Shown one piece after another: positions 51,999 through 61,922 of a stretch of 64,000 bases of DNA. The notes under the pieces were generated by a model, which was not told the DNA's origin, searched no databases, and was given only the letters and a program-made list of their open reading frames with translations. Source of the DNA: Nautilia profundicola AmH (GTDB taxonomy: Bacteria; Campylobacterota; Campylobacteria; Campylobacterales; Nautiliaceae). Location: NCBI RefSeq assembly GCF_000021725.1, contig NC_012115.1:62001-126000 (forward strand), read 5' to 3'. How positions within the stretch are numbered: the first letter of the stretch is position 1; each line of letters opens with the position of its first letter. The position numbers and the translations under genes are program-made.

Positions 51999-52884
51999 AG
52001 AAATACAGGAATTTCAAAAAATAAGAAAAGACGCAAGAGCTTATTTTTGCTATCTTTTGCAGAGAAATCTTCCAAACAGACTGCCGAATATTGGTATAGA
52101 TGTGATTTATGAGGGGCTTGAAAGAATAGTTCATGAGATTCCTGGCGCAAATGCCGCTTATATATTAGATGCCGGAGGTAAACAGATCAGTAAAATGATT
52201 ACAGTCAAAGAAAAATATAAAAATTTTCAGGTTGAATTTAATCAAGCAAACAGAACATATTTTTATAAAGCGGTAAAAGAGAAAAAGTGCATTTTAACAG
52301 ATCCTTATCCAAGTTTAATCGGGGGAGATATGGTTGTAAGTGCGGCAATGCCGATTTTTAACGATAAAGGTGAACTTTTATATGTGGCTGTAATTGATCT
52401 TCCTTTGGATGAAATTTTAAAATTCGTTCACCAGGAAAGAGGGGATACCTGGGCTCACAACTTTAACAGAGTGGTGTACGGAATTTTCGCAGGGGCTCTG
52501 TTTGCTATTTGTGTTTTATTATTTATTGACGGAATAAAAATGTTTTTTACATATACGATTAACAACATTGACGTTAAAAAAATGTTCGAATCCACCATTT
52601 TAATTACGCTTTCGTTAGCGCTTTTCGATCTGGTTAAAACGCTTTTATTCGAAGAGGTGATAGGAGAAAAAGAAGACCATCCTTTTGCAATACATAAAAC
52701 GATGATCAAGTTTTTGGGAAGTATTGTAATCGCCCTTGCGATTGAAGGGCTGATGCTCGTATTTAAGTTTGCTATGATTGCACCTCAGAAACTGATGTAT
52801 GCGGCTATGCTTTTGGCTGCTGTGACGTTTCTTTTAATAGGACTTGCTTATTATATGAAGAATGTCGGAAAAGACATTAAATAA
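51988..52884 (+). CDS. PDC/Cache sensor-domain membrane protein without output domain
   Basis: 298 residues. Residues 1-145 form a PDC (Cache-like) sensor domain with no preceding signal or transmembrane helix: GANAAYILDAGGKQIS, then NRTYFYKAVKEKKCILTDPYPSLIGGDMVVSAAMPIFNDKGELLYVAVIDL. Four or five transmembrane helices follow (about 165-295), the loops having short charged segments. There is no kinase, GGDEF or methyl-accepting domain. The sensor would face the cytoplasm unless the N-terminus is flipped. The ribosome site GGAGGGG is strong. Function unknown; a chemotaxis-related or ion-channel-like sensor is only a guess. Confidence 0.82.
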   Translation: MLIREIQEFQKIRKDARAYFCYLLQRNLPNRLPNIGIDVIYEGLERIVHEIPGANAAYILDAGGKQISKMITVKEKYKNFQVEFNQANRTYFYKAVKEKKCILTDPYPSLIGGDMVVSAAMPIFNDKGELLYVAVIDLPLDEILKFVHQERGDTWAHNFNRVVYGIFAGALFAICVLLFIDGIKMFFTYTINNIDVKKMFESTILITLSLALFDLVKTLLFEEVIGEKEDHPFAIHKTMIKFLGSIVIALAIEGLMLVFKFAMIAPQKLMYAAMLLAAVTFLLIGLAYYMKNVGKDIK

Positions 52885-52918
52885 TTGAGAACTGAGAATG
52901 GAGAATTGAGAATGAAGA
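52884..52918 (+). repeat. Heptamer repeat tract at the hisH start
   Basis: ATTGAGA-ACTGAGA-ATGGAGA-ATTGAGA-ATGAAGA. It fills the gap between the PDC gene and hisH; the GGAG inside it is the only ribosome-binding sequence for the hisH ATG at 52912. Confidence 0.75.
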
Positions 52919-53517
52919 TTGGTATTGTCGATTACAATATGGGTAATCTTGCAAGTGTAAACAACGCGTTTAAAAAAATCGGAACCGAGGCTGAAATAGT
53001 AAACGATGCGGATAAATTAAAAAACTATGATAAACTTGTTTTTCCGGGGGTCGGAGCGTTTGGAGATGCAATGGAGCATTTAAGGGAGACCAATCTTGAT
53101 GAAGCTATGAAAGAATTTGTTAAAAGCGGGAAATATGTAATTGGTGTGTGTCTCGGAATGCAGCTTTTATTTGAGAGTTCTGAAGAGTTCGGTAAGCATA
53201 AAGGTCTTGGAATAATTGAAGGAAATGTAGTTAAATTTGATAAAAACAAAATGCAGGGGCATAAAATCCCACATATGGGATGGAATAAGATGTTTGTAAA
53301 AAACGATGCGTTGTTTGAGGGTGTAAATGATCCTTATTTATATTTTGTGCATTCATATCATGTTGTTTGTGATAAGAAATATATTATAGGTAAAACAATT
53401 TACGAATATGAATTTGTAAGTGCAGTGAATAAGGACAATGTTTACGGTTTTCAGCCGCATCCTGAAAAATCTCATAATGCGGGGCTTAAAATATTAGAAA
53501 ATTTTGTAAAACTTTAA
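52912..53517 (+). CDS. hisH: Imidazole glycerol phosphate synthase subunit HisH
   Basis: 201 residues, a class I glutamine amidotransferase that hands ammonia to HisF in histidine synthesis. The nucleophile cysteine is in GVCLGMQLLF (about residue 80), preceded by LVFPGVGAFGDAM; the late histidine and glutamate are in FQPHPEKSH. The oxyanion strand and YFVHSYHVV are intact. I start at ATG 52912; the nine upstream in-frame codons (RTENGELR) are pure heptamer repeat. hisA follows 9 bp later; hisF is not in the window. Confidence 0.95.
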   Translation: MKIGIVDYNMGNLASVNNAFKKIGTEAEIVNDADKLKNYDKLVFPGVGAFGDAMEHLRETNLDEAMKEFVKSGKYVIGVCLGMQLLFESSEEFGKHKGLGIIEGNVVKFDKNKMQGHKIPHMGWNKMFVKNDALFEGVNDPYLYFVHSYHVVCDKKYIIGKTIYEYEFVSAVNKDNVYGFQPHPEKSHNAGLKILENFVKL

Positions 53518-53526
53518 GGAGTGTAA

Positions 53527-54234
53527 ATGATAATTTTTCCAGCTATTGATTTAAAAGACGGACAGGCCGTAAGACTGACGAAAGGTCTGATGGACAGTGC
53601 TAAAGTTTACAGTAACGAACCGTATGAACTTGCAAAAAGATTTGAAGAAATGGGTGCCGAGTGGTTACATATAGTCGATTTAAACGGAGCTTTTGCGGGT
53701 GAACCTAAAAATATCGAACAAATTGAAAAAATAAGAAAAAATACAAATCTAAAAATTCAGCTTGGCGGTGGAATCAGGGACGAGGATACTATTAAAAGAT
53801 ACCTTGATCTTGGAATTAACAGATTGATTTTAGGCAGTATTGCAGCTAAAAATCCTAAATTAGTTTCTGAACTTGCAGAAAAGTATCCTATCGCAGTAGG
53901 GATAGACGCAAAAGACGGTTTTGTTGCAATTGATGGTTGGGATAAAACGGAAGGTATTCTTGCGAAAGATTTGGCGGAAAAATATAAAGATTCGAAAATA
54001 GAGTGCATTATTGCTACGGATATATCAAAAGACGGAACACTTACAGGATTAAATATTGATTTTATACTCGAAATACAAAACGCAAGTCAAAAACCTGTAA
54101 TTGCAAGTGGGGGAGTGGCAAGTGAAGAAGATATAAAAAAAGTAAAAGAAAACAATATATACGGTGTAATAATCGGTAAAGCATTTTATGAAGGGAAGAT
54201 AGATTTACAAAATGTTTTAAGAGAAAATGCGTAA
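53527..54234 (+). CDS. hisA: Phosphoribosylformimino-5-aminoimidazole carboxamide ribotide isomerase HisA
   Basis: 235 residues of TIM-barrel fold. The catalytic acids are in [15 protein letters not shown] (Asp 8) and [11 protein letters not shown] (Asp near 127-130); phosphate loops are [10 protein letters not shown] and [11 protein letters not shown]. It converts ProFAR to PRFAR, the substrate of HisH-HisF. The AAGGAG ribosome site is strong. The stop overlaps a 16-codon open frame of unclear meaning. A 231-bp gap to cheY follows. Confidence 0.96.
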   Translation: MIIFPAIDLKDGQAVRLTKGLMDSAKVYSNEPYELAKRFEEMGAEWLHIVDLNGAFAGEPKNIEQIEKIRKNTNLKIQLGGGIRDEDTIKRYLDLGINRLILGSIAAKNPKLVSELAEKYPIAVGIDAKDGFVAIDGWDKTEGILAKDLAEKYKDSKIECIIATDISKDGTLTGLNIDFILEIQNASQKPVIASGGVASEEDIKKVKENNIYGVIIGKAFYEGKIDLQNVLRENA

Positions 54235-54247
54235 TGAAAGTAGAAAC

Positions 54248-54274
54248 TAAAAAAGTGTGTTTAGTTGCCGATAA
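54248..54274 (+). promoter_or_regulatory. Candidate sigma-28 (FliA) promoter upstream of cheY
   Basis: TAAA (54248-54251) and GCCGATAA (54267-54274) are separated by 15 bases, an exact fit to the flagellar sigma-28 consensus. It lies about 190 bp before cheY. An alternative sigma-70-type TATAAT sits at 54374-54379. The same spot also contains a perfect GATAATTATC palindrome (54270-54279). Confidence 0.45.
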
Positions 54275-54465
54275 TTATCAATAACTTTATTAAGTTAATA
54301 TAAAGAAACTAAAATTAATGAATGTTTTTAAATAAAGATTTTGAAAAATTTATTAAAAATTGAAAATTGATTGTATAATTGCAATAGATAATATTTTGAA
54401 AAAAAGTAATTATATAGCGATTTCATATATTAAATTTGCAATATTGAATATCTAAAGGAGTAAGT

Positions 54466-54843
54466 ATGAAGATTTTGGTTGTAGATGATAGTTCTACTAT
54501 GAGAAGAATTATTGTTAATACCCTTGCAAGACTCGGTTATAAAGATGTTGTTCAAGCCGCTGACGGTGTGGAAGCTTGGGAAGTAATGCAAGCAAATCCG
54601 GATATTGGCGTTGTTATTACAGATTGGAACATGCCTAATATGAACGGACTTGAACTTGTTAAAAAAATTAGAGCGGAAGAAAAATACAAGGATATTCCTA
54701 TTATTATGGTGACTACTGAAGGTGGTAAAGCGGAAGTTATTACCGCGCTTAAAGCAGGAGTAAACAATTATATCGTTAAACCGTTTACACCACAGGTTTT
54801 AAAAGAAAAGTTACAGGCAGTTCTTGGTACAAATGATGAATAA
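54466..54843 (+). CDS. cheY: Chemotaxis response regulator CheY
   Basis: 125 residues, a single receiver domain. The acidic pair DD is at 7-8, phosphoacceptor D53 in VITDWNMPNMNG, Thr in MVTTEGGKAE, and Lys in NYIVKPFTP. Phospho-CheY binds the flagellar switch. It heads the cheY-prmA-ftsH-psd-pssA run conserved in Campylobacterota. The ribosome site is AAAGGAG, and the long 231-bp upstream gap holds the candidate promoters. Confidence 0.95.
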   Translation: MKILVVDDSSTMRRIIVNTLARLGYKDVVQAADGVEAWEVMQANPDIGVVITDWNMPNMNGLELVKKIRAEEKYKDIPIIMVTTEGGKAEVITALKAGVNNYIVKPFTPQVLKEKLQAVLGTNDE

Positions 54844-55657
54844 TGTTTATTATGAGACTACAGTTTCGGTTTCATCTTTTAAAGATGAAATTGAAAATTT
54901 TTTAATGGAACATTTTTACAACGGAATAGAAGAAAAAAACGATAAATTAATTTTAAGAAGCGAAGAGCCTTTAGATGATCTGATTAATAAATTGAAAGAA
55001 TATAAAAAAGCTTTAGAAGAGATATTTGATACTGAAATAGATTTAAAGATAAAAACAGAAAAAAAATCAAATAAAGACTGGATAAAAACATATCAAGAAT
55101 CTGTACAGCCGGTTGAAATAGATGAATTTTACATTCATCCGAGCTGGTATCCTCCAAAAGAAGATAAAATCAATATTCTTATCGATCCCGCTTTGGCATT
55201 CGGAAGCGGTCATCATGAAACCACGAGAAGTTGTGTTAAAGCAATTAAAAAATATGTAAACGAAAATGACACTCTTCTTGATGTCGGATGCGGAAGCGGG
55301 ATTTTAGGAATTGTAGCAAGTAAACTCGGTGCAAAAGTCGATGCGTGTGATACCGATTCTATAGCGGTAGACAGTGCAAAAGAAAATTTTGAACTGAATA
55401 ACGCAACATATGAAAACATCTGGCACGGTAGTGCAAACAATACCGAAAAAAAATATGATGTGGTAGTGGCGAATATTATTGCGGATGTGTTGGTGTTTAT
55501 AGCAAACGAGCTTAAACAAAGAGTTAATAATTATTTAATACTATCAGGTATAATTGACAAGTACAAAGATAAAGTCTTAAAAAAGTACAGTGACTTTGAA
55601 CTTGTAGAAGAAATCCCTGAAAATGAATGGGTAACATTAATTTTAAAAAGGAAATAG
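54833..55657 (+). CDS. prmA: Ribosomal protein L11 methyltransferase
   Basis: 274 residues. It trimethylates ribosomal protein L11 using S-adenosylmethionine. Marks are DPALAFGSGHHETTRSCVKAI and the SAM-binding LLDVGCGSGILGIVASKLGAKVDACDTDSIAVD, then VVVANIIADVLV. The ATG overlaps the end of cheY by 11 bp; a second ATG follows immediately and no strong ribosome site is visible, so translational coupling is likely. It ends immediately before ftsH. Confidence 0.93.
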   Translation: MMNNVYYETTVSVSSFKDEIENFLMEHFYNGIEEKNDKLILRSEEPLDDLINKLKEYKKALEEIFDTEIDLKIKTEKKSNKDWIKTYQESVQPVEIDEFYIHPSWYPPKEDKINILIDPALAFGSGHHETTRSCVKAIKKYVNENDTLLDVGCGSGILGIVASKLGAKVDACDTDSIAVDSAKENFELNNATYENIWHGSANNTEKKYDVVVANIIADVLVFIANELKQRVNNYLILSGIIDKYKDKVLKKYSDFELVEEIPENEWVTLILKRK

Positions 55658-57580
55658 ATGGCACAAAAGAAAAATAATAACGACGATAATAATTTTTTTA
55701 ACAAGAACCCTTTAATACTATTTGTAATATTCGCACTTGTAATTATAGTTATTTTTAGAAGTATAGCACCTACTGCAACAGGTGAAGTAAGCGCTATAGT
55801 AAACGGTAAACAGCCTGTAATGCATTTAACATATTCTGATATTAAAAAATTGGCTAAAGAAAAAAAACTTGAATATGTAGCAATCGGTAAAGCAATAATA
55901 AAGGCTAAATTAAAAGACGGAAGCATAGTTACGGTACAAAAAGTTCCGGGTGATACAACTTTGATTCCTTTGCTTGATAAAAACAATATTCCATACGGGG
56001 CGATTAACGACAGTAATTGGCTCAATGATCTGATTTTCGGATGGATTATTCCGATATTTATATTCTTTGCAATTTGGATGTTTTTGGCAAGCAGAATGCA
56101 AAAAGGTATGGGCGGAGTTTTAGGAGTCGGAAGTGCAAAAGGGCTTATAAAAAGTGAAAAACCCGATGTAAAATTTGACGACGTTGCTGGAAACGATGAA
56201 GCAAAAGAGGAAGTTAAAGAGATAGTTGACTTTTTAAAACACCCTGACAGATATATTGAGCTCGGTGCAAAAATTCCTAAAGGTGTTTTACTTGTAGGAC
56301 CTCCGGGTACCGGTAAAACGCTTCTTGCAAAAGCCGTGGCTGGTGAAGCGGATGTTCCGTTTTTCGCAGTTAGCGGTAGTAGTTTTATTGAAATGTTTGT
56401 TGGTGTAGGTGCAGCAAGGGTTAGAGATCTTTTTAACCAGGCTAAAAAAGAAGCACCGAGTATTATATTTATAGACGAAATCGATGCAATAGGTAAAAGT
56501 AGAGCTGCAGCGGGGCAATTTGGAGGAAATGACGAAAGAGAACAAACTCTAAACCAGTTGTTAGCGGAAATGGATGGATTTGATTCAAATGAGCCTGTAA
56601 TAGTACTTGCCGCAACAAACAGACCTGAAGTGCTCGATCCTGCGCTTCTTAGACCCGGAAGATTTGACAGACAGGTACTTGTAGATAAACCTGATTTTGA
56701 AGGAAGGGTTCAAATTCTACAGGTTCATGTTAAGAAAATAAAAGCCGGAAAAGATGTTGATTTAAGAGAAATCGCAAAAATGACGGCTGGACTTGCTGGG
56801 GCCGATCTTGCAAACATTGTAAACGAAGCGGCGCTTCTTGCCGGAAGAAAAGGTAAAAAAGAAGTTAACCAAGAAGAATTTGTAGAAGCGGTTGAGAGAC
56901 AGATTGCGGGGCTTGAGAAAAAAAGCAGACGTCTTAATGAAAAAGATAAGAAAATTGTTGCTTACCATGAAAGCGGACATGCTGTAATTGCGGAGATTAC
57001 ACCTGAGGCCAGAAAAGTTAAAAAAGTTTCAATCGTACCAAGAGGACTTGCGGCATTAGGATACACGCTTAATCTTCCTGAAGAAGACAAATATTTAATG
57101 CAAAAACGAGAGCTTATTGCTGAGGTTGACACACTTCTTGGCGGACGTGCGGCGGAAGAAGTATTTATAGGTGAAATATCAACCGGGGCCGGAAACGACC
57201 TTGAAAGAGCAACTGATATTATTAAATCTATGGTAATGCTTTACGGTATGACTGAGGTTGCGGGACTAATGGTTCTTGAAAAACAGTCGAACAGATTTTT
57301 AGGCGGAGGATTTGCGCAAGCAAGAGAATACTCTGAAAAAATGCAAGAAGAAGTAGATAAATTTATAAAAGAGACTCTTGAAGAGAGATATAAGCATGTG
57401 AAAAATAAACTTAAAGAGTATGCACCTGTAATTGAAAAAATGGTAAAAGAGTTGTATGAAAAAGAAGTTATTGAAGGTGAAAGAGTAAGAGAACTTATAA
57501 AAGAATTCGAAAATCCTGAAACGCAAAAAGAAAATAATGAAAAAAATGAGGAGAATAATGAAAACGGAAATAATTCTTAA
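55658..57580 (+). CDS. ftsH: ATP-dependent zinc metalloprotease FtsH
   Basis: 640 residues. A membrane-anchored AAA+ protease that degrades damaged membrane proteins and regulators. Two transmembrane helices (about 22-40 and 125-145) flank a small periplasmic domain; the AAA domain has Walker A GPPGTGKT near residue 214, Walker [10 protein letters not shown] and the second region of homology [18 protein letters not shown]; the zinc site HESGH is near 437 with a downstream acidic ligand in GNDLERATD. The C-terminal tail is Asn/Glu-rich. It overlaps psd by 23 bp. Confidence 0.97.
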   Translation: MAQKKNNNDDNNFFNKNPLILFVIFALVIIVIFRSIAPTATGEVSAIVNGKQPVMHLTYSDIKKLAKEKKLEYVAIGKAIIKAKLKDGSIVTVQKVPGDTTLIPLLDKNNIPYGAINDSNWLNDLIFGWIIPIFIFFAIWMFLASRMQKGMGGVLGVGSAKGLIKSEKPDVKFDDVAGNDEAKEEVKEIVDFLKHPDRYIELGAKIPKGVLLVGPPGTGKTLLAKAVAGEADVPFFAVSGSSFIEMFVGVGAARVRDLFNQAKKEAPSIIFIDEIDAIGKSRAAAGQFGGNDEREQTLNQLLAEMDGFDSNEPVIVLAATNRPEVLDPALLRPGRFDRQVLVDKPDFEGRVQILQVHVKKIKAGKDVDLREIAKMTAGLAGADLANIVNEAALLAGRKGKKEVNQEEFVEAVERQIAGLEKKSRRLNEKDKKIVAYHESGHAVIAEITPEARKVKKVSIVPRGLAALGYTLNLPEEDKYLMQKRELIAEVDTLLGGRAAEEVFIGEISTGAGNDLERATDIIKSMVMLYGMTEVAGLMVLEKQSNRFLGGGFAQAREYSEKMQEEVDKFIKETLEERYKHVKNKLKEYAPVIEKMVKELYEKEVIEGERVRELIKEFENPETQKENNEKNEENNENGNNS

Positions 57581-58196
57581 AGAAGGCTATCCGTATATTT
57601 TTGTAAGCGGAGGTCTTTTTTTACTGTCTTTAATTTTCCATTTTAATGCATTTTGGCAAATACTTTTTTTTGTATTATTTGCTTTTTTTGTATTTTTTTT
57701 CAGAAATCCCGAACGTATACCGGAAGATGAAAGCAAAGGGGCTATTATTTCTCCGAGTGACGGTGAAATTATTGAGATAGTTGAGGAAATTGCCCCTATT
57801 GTAAAAGAAGAAATGATTAAAATATCTATTAGACTTTCTATTTTTGATGTACATGTGCAAAGATCTCCGATTGAGGGAGAAATAACGGCTAAAGAGTATA
57901 TTCACGGTCTGTTTTTAGCTCTTGGAAATAAAAAAGCGAGTGAACTGAACGAACAACATAGAGTATTGTTTACAAACAGTTCAAAAATCGTTGTTAATCA
58001 AATAGCAGGGTTTATTACAAGAAGAATAGTTGATTTCGGACTTTTTGGAAGGGTAAAACTCGGTGAAAGATATGGAATGATTATGTTCGGAAGTCAGGTA
58101 GATATGTATGTACCAAAAAATACAAAATTAAAAGTAACAGAATTTCAAAAAGTTAAAGCGGGAGAAAGTTTAATAGGATTTTTGAATGAAAATTAA
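57558..58196 (+). CDS. psd: Phosphatidylserine decarboxylase proenzyme
   Basis: 212 residues, the short form. It makes phosphatidylethanolamine after self-cleavage to a pyruvoyl enzyme; the cleavage site is the Gly-Ser in [11 protein letters not shown] near residue 179. Other marks are [20 protein letters not shown] and [15 protein letters not shown], with the catalytic histidine. Two hydrophobic helices (about 15-50) anchor it in the membrane. I take ATG 57558, behind GAGGAG; an ATG seven codons earlier lies deeper within ftsH. It overlaps pssA by 11 bp, giving the full serine-to-ethanolamine lipid branch. Confidence 0.94.
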   Translation: MKTEIILKEGYPYIFVSGGLFLLSLIFHFNAFWQILFFVLFAFFVFFFRNPERIPEDESKGAIISPSDGEIIEIVEEIAPIVKEEMIKISIRLSIFDVHVQRSPIEGEITAKEYIHGLFLALGNKKASELNEQHRVLFTNSSKIVVNQIAGFITRRIVDFGLFGRVKLGERYGMIMFGSQVDMYVPKNTKLKVTEFQKVKAGESLIGFLNEN

Positions 58197-58893
58197 ATTC
58201 GCATACTTAATTCCGAATTTTTTTACAGCTCTTAGTGTATTTTTCGGAGTAATGAGTATTATTGCAGCATCACAGGGCAAATATGAAAAAGCGTTTATTT
58301 ATATTGTGTTTTCGTTAATAGCGGACGGACTTGATGGTAGAGTAGCGAGGCTTACAAATACAACAAGTAAATTTGGTGTTGAGTTTGATTCTTTAGCTGA
58401 CATTGTGGCGTTTGGTGTTGCACCGGCAATGCTTTTGTTTTTTGCTATAGGTGAGCATTACGGCAGATTCGGGGCACTTGTAAGCGGACTTTATGTTGTG
58501 TTTGGAGCAATAAGGCTTGCAAGATTTAACGTTACAACAAATGAGAATGATCCGAGATATTTTATAGGTTTGCCTATTCCAACTGCTGCGGTTGTACTTG
58601 GAAGTTGGGTGATGCTTGATGTTAGTTATAGCAGCGGGTTTGATATATTAATATTGATTGGGGCCCTGTTTTTAGGACTTATTATGGTCAGCAACTTCAG
58701 ATACCCGAGTTTCAAAAAGATAGATTTGAATAAAAACATTGCGCTAAAAGTATTAATAGTTATTATTATAATAGCTTCCTTTATTTATTTGTATCCGGTT
58801 GAAGCTATTTCGACTATATTAACACTATATGCGTTTTATGGAGTCTTTAGGGGAATTAGAGGATATATAAAGGTAATAAAAGCTAAACGATAA
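58186..58893 (+). CDS. pssA: CDP-diacylglycerol--serine O-phosphatidyltransferase
   Basis: 235 residues with about six to seven transmembrane helices. The CDP-alcohol phosphotransferase signature is complete: DGLDGRVARLT then GVEFDSLAD (D-G-x-x-D-G/x-x-A-R-x8-G-x3-D-x3-D). It makes phosphatidylserine, substrate of Psd encoded just upstream. A leuA promoter region follows. PssA and Psd are both inner-membrane enzymes. Confidence 0.95.
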   Translation: MKIKFAYLIPNFFTALSVFFGVMSIIAASQGKYEKAFIYIVFSLIADGLDGRVARLTNTTSKFGVEFDSLADIVAFGVAPAMLLFFAIGEHYGRFGALVSGLYVVFGAIRLARFNVTTNENDPRYFIGLPIPTAAVVLGSWVMLDVSYSSGFDILILIGALFLGLIMVSNFRYPSFKKIDLNKNIALKVLIVIIIIASFIYLYPVEAISTILTLYAFYGVFRGIRGYIKVIKAKR

Positions 58894-58967
58894 TTTTTTT
58901 CCATTGACAATAAATTAAAATTACAGTAAAATGATATAATTTTAAATTATAAATATAAAGGATTTCC

Positions 58968-60518
58968 ATGGAAATGGTAAAAATTTTTGATACTACATTA
59001 AGAGACGGAGAACAAAGTCCGGGCGCTTCAATGACAATAGAAGAAAAAATAAAAGTCGCTCGTCAACTTGAAAAATTAAAAGTAGATATCATCGAAGCAG
59101 GTTTTGCTGCAGCAAGCCCAGGTGATTTTGAGGCAATAAATAATATTGCAAAAGAAGTGAAAAACAGTACGGTATGTTCACTTGCAAGGGCTGTTGAAAA
59201 AGATATTAAAGCGGCGGCTGATGCAATAGCGCCGGCACCTTTGAAAAGAATACACACGTTTATTGCGACAAGTCCTATTCATATGGAATATAAACTCAGA
59301 ATGAGTCCGGATGAAGTAATCAAAAGAGCGGTTGACGCGGTTAAATATGCAAGAAGTTTTGTGGAAGACGTAGAATTTTCGTGTGAAGACGCCGGAAGAA
59401 GCGAAATGAGCTTTTTAAAAGAAATTATTGCAGCCGTTATTGAAGCGGGAGCTAAGACAATTAATATACCTGATACCGTGGGATACAGATTCCCGACTGA
59501 AATGGGAGCTATGATTAAAGAGCTTGTTGATTATTTTCCAAAAGACGTGATTTTCAGCGTACACTGCCATAATGATTTGGGTCTTGCGACTGCAAACTCG
59601 CTTTACAGCGTACTTAACGGTGCGAGACAGGTTGAATGTACCATTAACGGGCTTGGTGAAAGAGCAGGAAACGCGGCTCTTGAAGAGATTGTAATGGCTA
59701 TTAAAGTAAGACGTGATTTGTTTGAGGGAACTGATACGAGAATAGAAACAAAAGAGATTTATCCGACAAGCAGACTTGTCGCAAGTGTAACGGGCATAGA
59801 GCCTCAGCCGAATAAAGCTATTGTAGGTAAAAACGCATTTGCTCATGAGAGCGGAATTCATCAAGATGGTGTGCTTAAACACAAAGAAACATATGAAATT
59901 ATGAGTGCTGAGAGTATCGGGCTTGATGTAAAAGACACTATTGTTCTTGGTAAACACAGCGGAAGACATGCATTTTCTAAAAAGCTTGAGGCGTTAGGAT
60001 TTAAACTAAACCAGGAAGAGTTGGACGAAGCGTTTATGAAGTTTAAAAAACTGGCTGATAAGAAAAAAGAAGTATACGATGAAGATATCATTGCAATTCT
60101 TAACGATACAATGGATTCGACACCTAAAACGTATGAGTTGATATCTTTACAGCTTAGTGACTGTAGCGACGGTATGCCGAGTGCCGCTGCAAAAATAAAA
60201 TTTGAAGACAAGGTTTACGTTGACGCGGCAATAGGTGAAGGTACAATTGATGCGGTATTTAAAGTAATAGACAGAATCAGCGGTATTAACGGCAAACTTA
60301 TGGATTATAAAGTTGAGGCGGTAACGGAAGGAAAAGACGCGCTTGCTAAAGTTATGGTAAAAGTCGTGTTTGACGAAGACAAACCGGCTGTTATGGGACA
60401 CGGACTGAGCATTGATACGATGCTTGCAAGTGCGAGAGCATATATAAACGCACTAAATAACTATGTGCATATGAAAGATTTATTACAGAAAAAAATCAGT
60501 TATAAAGACAGTATATAA
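58968..60518 (+). CDS. leuA: 2-isopropylmalate synthase
   Basis: 516 residues. First committed step of leucine synthesis: acetyl-CoA plus 2-oxoisovalerate. Marks are [16 protein letters not shown], the metal-binding [13 protein letters not shown] and [16 protein letters not shown] in the catalytic barrel, and a C-terminal regulatory LeuA dimer domain (about 385-505) that should bind leucine for feedback control. A -10 TATAAT is at 58935-58940, and AAAGGA precedes the ATG; an alternative ATG lies two codons in. It is a candidate consumer of the branched-chain pathway, contrasting with the Liv-type uptake genes at 1798-7073. Confidence 0.96.
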   Translation: MEMVKIFDTTLRDGEQSPGASMTIEEKIKVARQLEKLKVDIIEAGFAAASPGDFEAINNIAKEVKNSTVCSLARAVEKDIKAAADAIAPAPLKRIHTFIATSPIHMEYKLRMSPDEVIKRAVDAVKYARSFVEDVEFSCEDAGRSEMSFLKEIIAAVIEAGAKTINIPDTVGYRFPTEMGAMIKELVDYFPKDVIFSVHCHNDLGLATANSLYSVLNGARQVECTINGLGERAGNAALEEIVMAIKVRRDLFEGTDTRIETKEIYPTSRLVASVTGIEPQPNKAIVGKNAFAHESGIHQDGVLKHKETYEIMSAESIGLDVKDTIVLGKHSGRHAFSKKLEALGFKLNQEELDEAFMKFKKLADKKKEVYDEDIIAILNDTMDSTPKTYELISLQLSDCSDGMPSAAAKIKFEDKVYVDAAIGEGTIDAVFKVIDRISGINGKLMDYKVEAVTEGKDALAKVMVKVVFDEDKPAVMGHGLSIDTMLASARAYINALNNYVHMKDLLQKKISYKDSI

Positions 60519-60536
60519 TTTAAAAATAGGATAAAA

Positions 60537-61922
60537 ATGATAAAAGTAGCAATATTAGGTAAGCCAAACGTAGGGAAAAGCTCACTGTTTAACAGAATTC
60601 TTAGAGAACGTGACGCAATTGTAAGTGAAAAAGCCGGAACTACGAGGGATATTAAAAAAAGAGAAGTAAGTCTTGATGACGATCTCGAAGAGATTGTACT
60701 TCTTGATACCGGAGGGCTTGAAGAAAGAGACGAGCTTTTTAACAAGGTTAAAGAAAAAGCCCTTGAAGTAGCAAAAGAAGCGGACTTGGTACTGTATATG
60801 GTAGACGGAAAGACAATACCTGACGAAGAAGAGATTAAATATTTCAGAAATCTTCAAAAATTAGGGAAACATATCATATTGGTCGTCAATAAAATCGACA
60901 ATGATAAAATGATGGAAAAAGTATATGATTTTTATGAGCTCGGAGCTGATGAAATTTTCCCTATTTCCGTTTCACACAACAGAGGGGTTGGAAAACTTAT
61001 TGAAAGAATTAAAAAATTTGTTCCTAAAAAACCTAAAACATTTGAAGTTAGTGAATTTGAACAAGAAATTCCACTTGAGGATCTTTTAGTAGCAGAAGAA
61101 AATGAAGAAAATCTTGAAGAACTTAAAGAAATAAAAGTAGCGATTGTAGGACGTGTGAATGTAGGAAAAAGTTCACTTTTAAATGCACTTGTAGGTGAAG
61201 AGAGGGCGATTGTCAGCGATGTTGACGGAACTACTATTGACCCTATTGACGAAAATATTTATCATGACGGATGGAATATTACGTTTGTTGATACGGCAGG
61301 TATCAGAAGAAGAAGCAAAATTAAAGATATTGAGAAATATGCGCTTTTAAGAACGGAAAAAGTACTTGAAGAAGCGGATATTGCAATACTTGTAATCGAT
61401 GCTAAAGAGGGAATTGTAGAACTTGATGAAAAAATCGGAGGACTCATTGATAAACACAAAAACGGAGTAATTATAGTAGCAAACAAATGGGATGAAAACG
61501 CTGAAGAGTTTCATAAATTTAGAAAAGAAGTGTATTACAGATTCAAATATTTATATTTTGCGCCGTTTTTGGCGGTAAGTGCGAAAACAGGCAGAAATAT
61601 TGATAAATTAAAAGATGAAATTATCAGGGTGTATAAAAACTATTCTAAAAGAATACCTACCGCAACACTTAATAAATGGATTGAAGAGGCAACGATAAGA
61701 CATCATCTTCCTACCGATATAGGTGGAAAAGAAGTTAAAATATTTTATGCTACACAGTATAAAACAAAACCACCGACAATTGCACTAATTATGAACAGAA
61801 ACAAATTACATTTCTCTTACAGAAGATATTTGGTAAACTTTCTTAGAAAAAAAGAGGATTTTGAAGGTACGCCTATTATTTTTGTTGCGAGAAAAAAAGG
61901 AGAAAAACATGAAGAAGCTTAG
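60537..61922 (+). CDS. der: Ribosome-assembly GTPase Der (EngA)
   Basis: 461 residues with two tandem GTPase domains: G1 motifs GKPNVGKSSLFN (about 8-19) and GRVNVGKSSLLN (about 204-215), with NKID and NKWD specificity motifs and DTGG/DTAG switch motifs. A C-terminal KH-like domain (about 370-455) binds RNA. It acts in 50S subunit assembly. An acidic linker (EENEENLEELKE) joins the GTPase domains. Its last 14 bp overlap the start of the outer-membrane protein gene. Confidence 0.96.
   Translation: MIKVAILGKPNVGKSSLFNRILRERDAIVSEKAGTTRDIKKREVSLDDDLEEIVLLDTGGLEERDELFNKVKEKALEVAKEADLVLYMVDGKTIPDEEEIKYFRNLQKLGKHIILVVNKIDNDKMMEKVYDFYELGADEIFPISVSHNRGVGKLIERIKKFVPKKPKTFEVSEFEQEIPLEDLLVAEENEENLEELKEIKVAIVGRVNVGKSSLLNALVGEERAIVSDVDGTTIDPIDENIYHDGWNITFVDTAGIRRRSKIKDIEKYALLRTEKVLEEADIAILVIDAKEGIVELDEKIGGLIDKHKNGVIIVANKWDENAEEFHKFRKEVYYRFKYLYFAPFLAVSAKTGRNIDKLKDEIIRVYKNYSKRIPTATLNKWIEEATIRHHLPTDIGGKEVKIFYATQYKTKPPTIALIMNRNKLHFSYRRYLVNFLRKKEDFEGTPIIFVARKKGEKHEEA

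Noticed and set aside
54234-54284. 16-codon open frame starting in the hisA stop codon
   Set aside because: It has no ribosome site and no recognisable product, and the candidate sigma-28 promoter overlaps it; more likely chance.
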